Shown here in pieces: positions 1 to 64,000 of a stretch of DNA of 64,000 nt. The position numbers were made by a program, and so were the translations under genes. Source of the DNA: Cephalopachus bancanus (Eukaryota > Chordata > Mammalia > Primates > Tarsiidae); assembly GCA_027257055.1 (NCBI GenBank), contig JAPVLO010000122.1, positions 2,976,001 through 3,040,000 on the forward strand, given 5' to 3'. The notes under the pieces were generated by a model. That model was not told the origin of the DNA, ran no database searches, and saw only the letters and a list, made by a program, of their open reading frames with translations. How positions within the stretch are numbered: the first letter of the stretch is position 1; each line of letters starts with the position of its first letter.

Positions 1-231
1 CCGCTCCCGGCCACCGCAGCCTCGACCTGCTGGGCTCCGGCGATCCTTCCGCCTCAGCCTTCCAAGTAGCCGGAATTACAGGCATGCGCTACCACACCCG
101 GCTGATTTTTTGATTTATTGTAAAGATGAGGTCTTGCTGCCCAGGCGGGTCTTGAACCCGCGGGCTTAGGCAATTCACTCACCTCAGCCTCCCAAAGGCG
201 CGGGATTACAGGCTGAGCCACCGAGCCCGGC
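1..231 (-). repeat. Alu SINE, lineage-specific young type, cut by window start
   Basis: The reverse-strand Alu reads from the right arm to the left-arm end GAGCCCGGC. It has the hallmark ATTTATTGTAAAGATGAGG linker and the CGGGTCTTGAACCCGCGGG B-box region. The A-tail side lies before the window. Confidence 0.93.
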
Positions 232-1079
232 TGCTGTGATATGATTTTAAACGCCTATGGTTTCTACTGATGTCTAAGTCATACATAACTACTCCACTGC
301 CACTGGAGTTAGTTGGCTACATTCATAATGAGAAAAAATGCTAAATGTCAGTTAGAGGCTAGTAAACACTAAAATGTAAATCTCCTCTCATCCAAGTTCA
401 CAACACCCCTAAATTAATTCTCTCTGCTTTGGTTAAGAACCCCTGAAGGATCAGATTGCCCCTAGGGCCAACACCTCACTGGAGGTCTCTCCCCATACCC
501 TGGAGTCAGGTGTCTTCATGTCACTCACACAGACCTCAGAGTTGCCTCTTGGCCCAAAAATTCTCCCCCCAACCAGTTCTGGAAATTTGGGGCCAGGACT
601 CAAAAGTGGCGTCTGAACTCCTGGGTGCCACTTAAACAACCCATCTTTTACTGCTGAGGGGCTTCTTCCCAGCTTCAGAACAACTGGAAACCAAGTTTTA
701 AATTTTTGACTTGTGTGACTTCTCCCACAAGCTCCCCTGGTCACCTCGGCACAGATCCCTGGGTGACTTGGGCCAAAAATGAGCTTCAGTGTTCTCATCA
801 GCAAAAAGAAAATACCCATCTCAGGTTGTTAGGATTAAATGAGGCAATGGCTGTGTTTTGTAAATTGTACTATCATTAACATTTTTGACATTGAGGTCTT
901 TGAAGATCCAGAACACTATATACAGAATTGGGTACGCCTTGAGCAAGCCATAAACACTTGTAGAATGAATGAATGAATGAGGTATGTATTTGCACGTGGG
1001 CCCGAGTCTACAGAAGCAGGCTGCTTCAGGCAAGGGGCCCAGCACATCACCTGCACCTTTCTCAGCACACCGGACTACC
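232..1079. other. Upstream flank of ITGA6, mostly unique
   Basis: No gene is recognisable. About 770-980 looks like a decayed MIR/L2 tail (GGATTAAATGAGGCAATG, then a GAATGAATGAATGA run at 966-979). The rest is unique sequence that may carry distal promoter elements. Confidence 0.5.
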
Positions 1080-1296
1080 TCCCTCGCTCAGCGCTGCACG
1101 GCCAACACCTTCCAAGCGCTTCTTTCCAGAGGGGGCGCAGAGTGGGGCTGCCCCGCCCGGAGCTCGCCTCCAGGTCTCCCAGGTCGTCGCTTCCGGGCAG
1201 GTAAGGGCGGCGGGAGAGGCGAGGGGCCTGCGGGGAGGGCAGCGCGGAGCGGCAGGCCGGGCTGCGGGCGCGCGAGGAGGGGCCAGGGGATGAGGA

Positions 1297-1331
1297 GGGG
1301 CGGGGCCGGCGTCCTCGTCACTTGATAAAAC
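1297..1331 (+). promoter_or_regulatory. GC box and TATA-like element, candidate core promoter
   Basis: A perfect Sp1-type GC box lies at 1297-1306, and an A/T-rich GATAAAAC lies at 1324-1331 in otherwise GC-rich DNA. If the A/T motif works as a weak TATA box, transcription would start at about 1350-1365. This assignment is inference from motif spacing only. Confidence 0.4.
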
Positions 1332-1349
1332 GCCTGCGAGTCTCCAGAG

Positions 1350-1554
1350 AACAACGGGCTCATTCAGCGATCGGAGCTGCCCGCGAGGGGGAGCGGCCGG
1401 ACGGAGAGCGCGACCCGTCCGGGGGGTGGGGCCGGGCGCAGTGGCGAGAGGGGGCGAGGGTGGCCGCGGCCGTAGCAGCGCGGCAGCCTCAGACCCAACC
1501 CGGAGCGCAGGGCGGCCGTCGCAGGTCCCCGCTCCCCTCCCGGTGCGCCCGCCC
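1350..1554 (+). other. ITGA6: ITGA6 5' untranslated leader (approximate start)
   Basis: The stretch from the putative start region to the initiator codon contains no ATG, so the ATG at 1555 would be the first one a scanning ribosome meets. The leader is extremely GC-rich and so likely structured. The left end is a guess based on the TATA-like motif. Confidence 0.5.
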
Positions 1555-63899
<62,345 letters not shown>

Positions 63900-64000
63900 G
63901 TAAGGGCTACAGACAGTCGCTTCTGTTTTTTAAAGAGAACAGAGGTATGTTTTGTGGTGACATTTATAGAGTTCTAAGATTTATTGTAACAACCCATTAA

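Noticed and set aside
1426..1554. In-frame N-terminal extension of ITGA6 by 43 residues
   Set aside because: The extension would begin at GTG, not ATG. No ATG exists in the leader before 1555, and the signal peptide starts at 1555.

Overview
This is eukaryotic genomic DNA from a primate, carrying the 5' half of the integrin alpha-6 gene (ITGA6) on the + strand. Joining 12 exons with consensus GT/AG junctions gives an uninterrupted 570-codon reading frame, from the start methionine to the beginning of the thigh domain. The rest of the gene lies beyond the right edge. A 13th exon, the alternative X2 cassette (45870-45986), is intact. Dimeric 7SL-derived Alu SINEs mark a primate. The youngest copies share an unusual consensus: GGCTCAGCCTG in the left arm, a CCGCGGGTTCGAGACCCGCC B-box region, CTACAATAAATC at the linker and GACTCCAACTC before the A-tail. 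They are neither anthropoid AluS/AluY nor the lemur-type Alu as I remember it, so a tarsier-like lineage is my best guess, not a proven one.

Layout. 1-1080 is upstream flank, starting inside an Alu. 1080-2010 is a CpG island holding the promoter, leader and exon 1 (signal peptide and first propeller strand). Intron 1 is about 36.5 kb (1737-38231). It holds most of the repeats: Alus, long LINE-2 remnants, MIRs, L1 3' ends, an MLT1-like LTR, a mariner relic and other DNA transposons, with several unique stretches. Exons 2-5 (38232-43827) carry propeller blades 1-3 and the X1 segment. A solo LTR and a short young L1 lie between X1 and X2. Exons 6-9 (47421-49562) carry the three Ca-binding loops of blades 5-7. 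Intron 9 (about 8.7 kb) is full of Alu and L1 insertions. Exons 10-12 (58215-63899) finish the propeller and begin the thigh domain.

The window therefore describes one gene, a laminin receptor subunit that pairs with beta-1 or beta-4, together with the repeat history of its introns. I found no other protein-coding gene, no RNA gene beyond SINEs, and no operon or CRISPR structure. The most notable observations are the preserved X2 exon with a weak donor; a solo LTR with perfect 5-bp target duplication between X1 and X2; an inverted local copy of about 46 bp spliced into an Alu, which looks like a template-switch event; two Alus inserted independently at the same point of L1 3' ends; direct repeats flanking exon 2; and a near-perfect 78-bp tandem duplication in intron 8.
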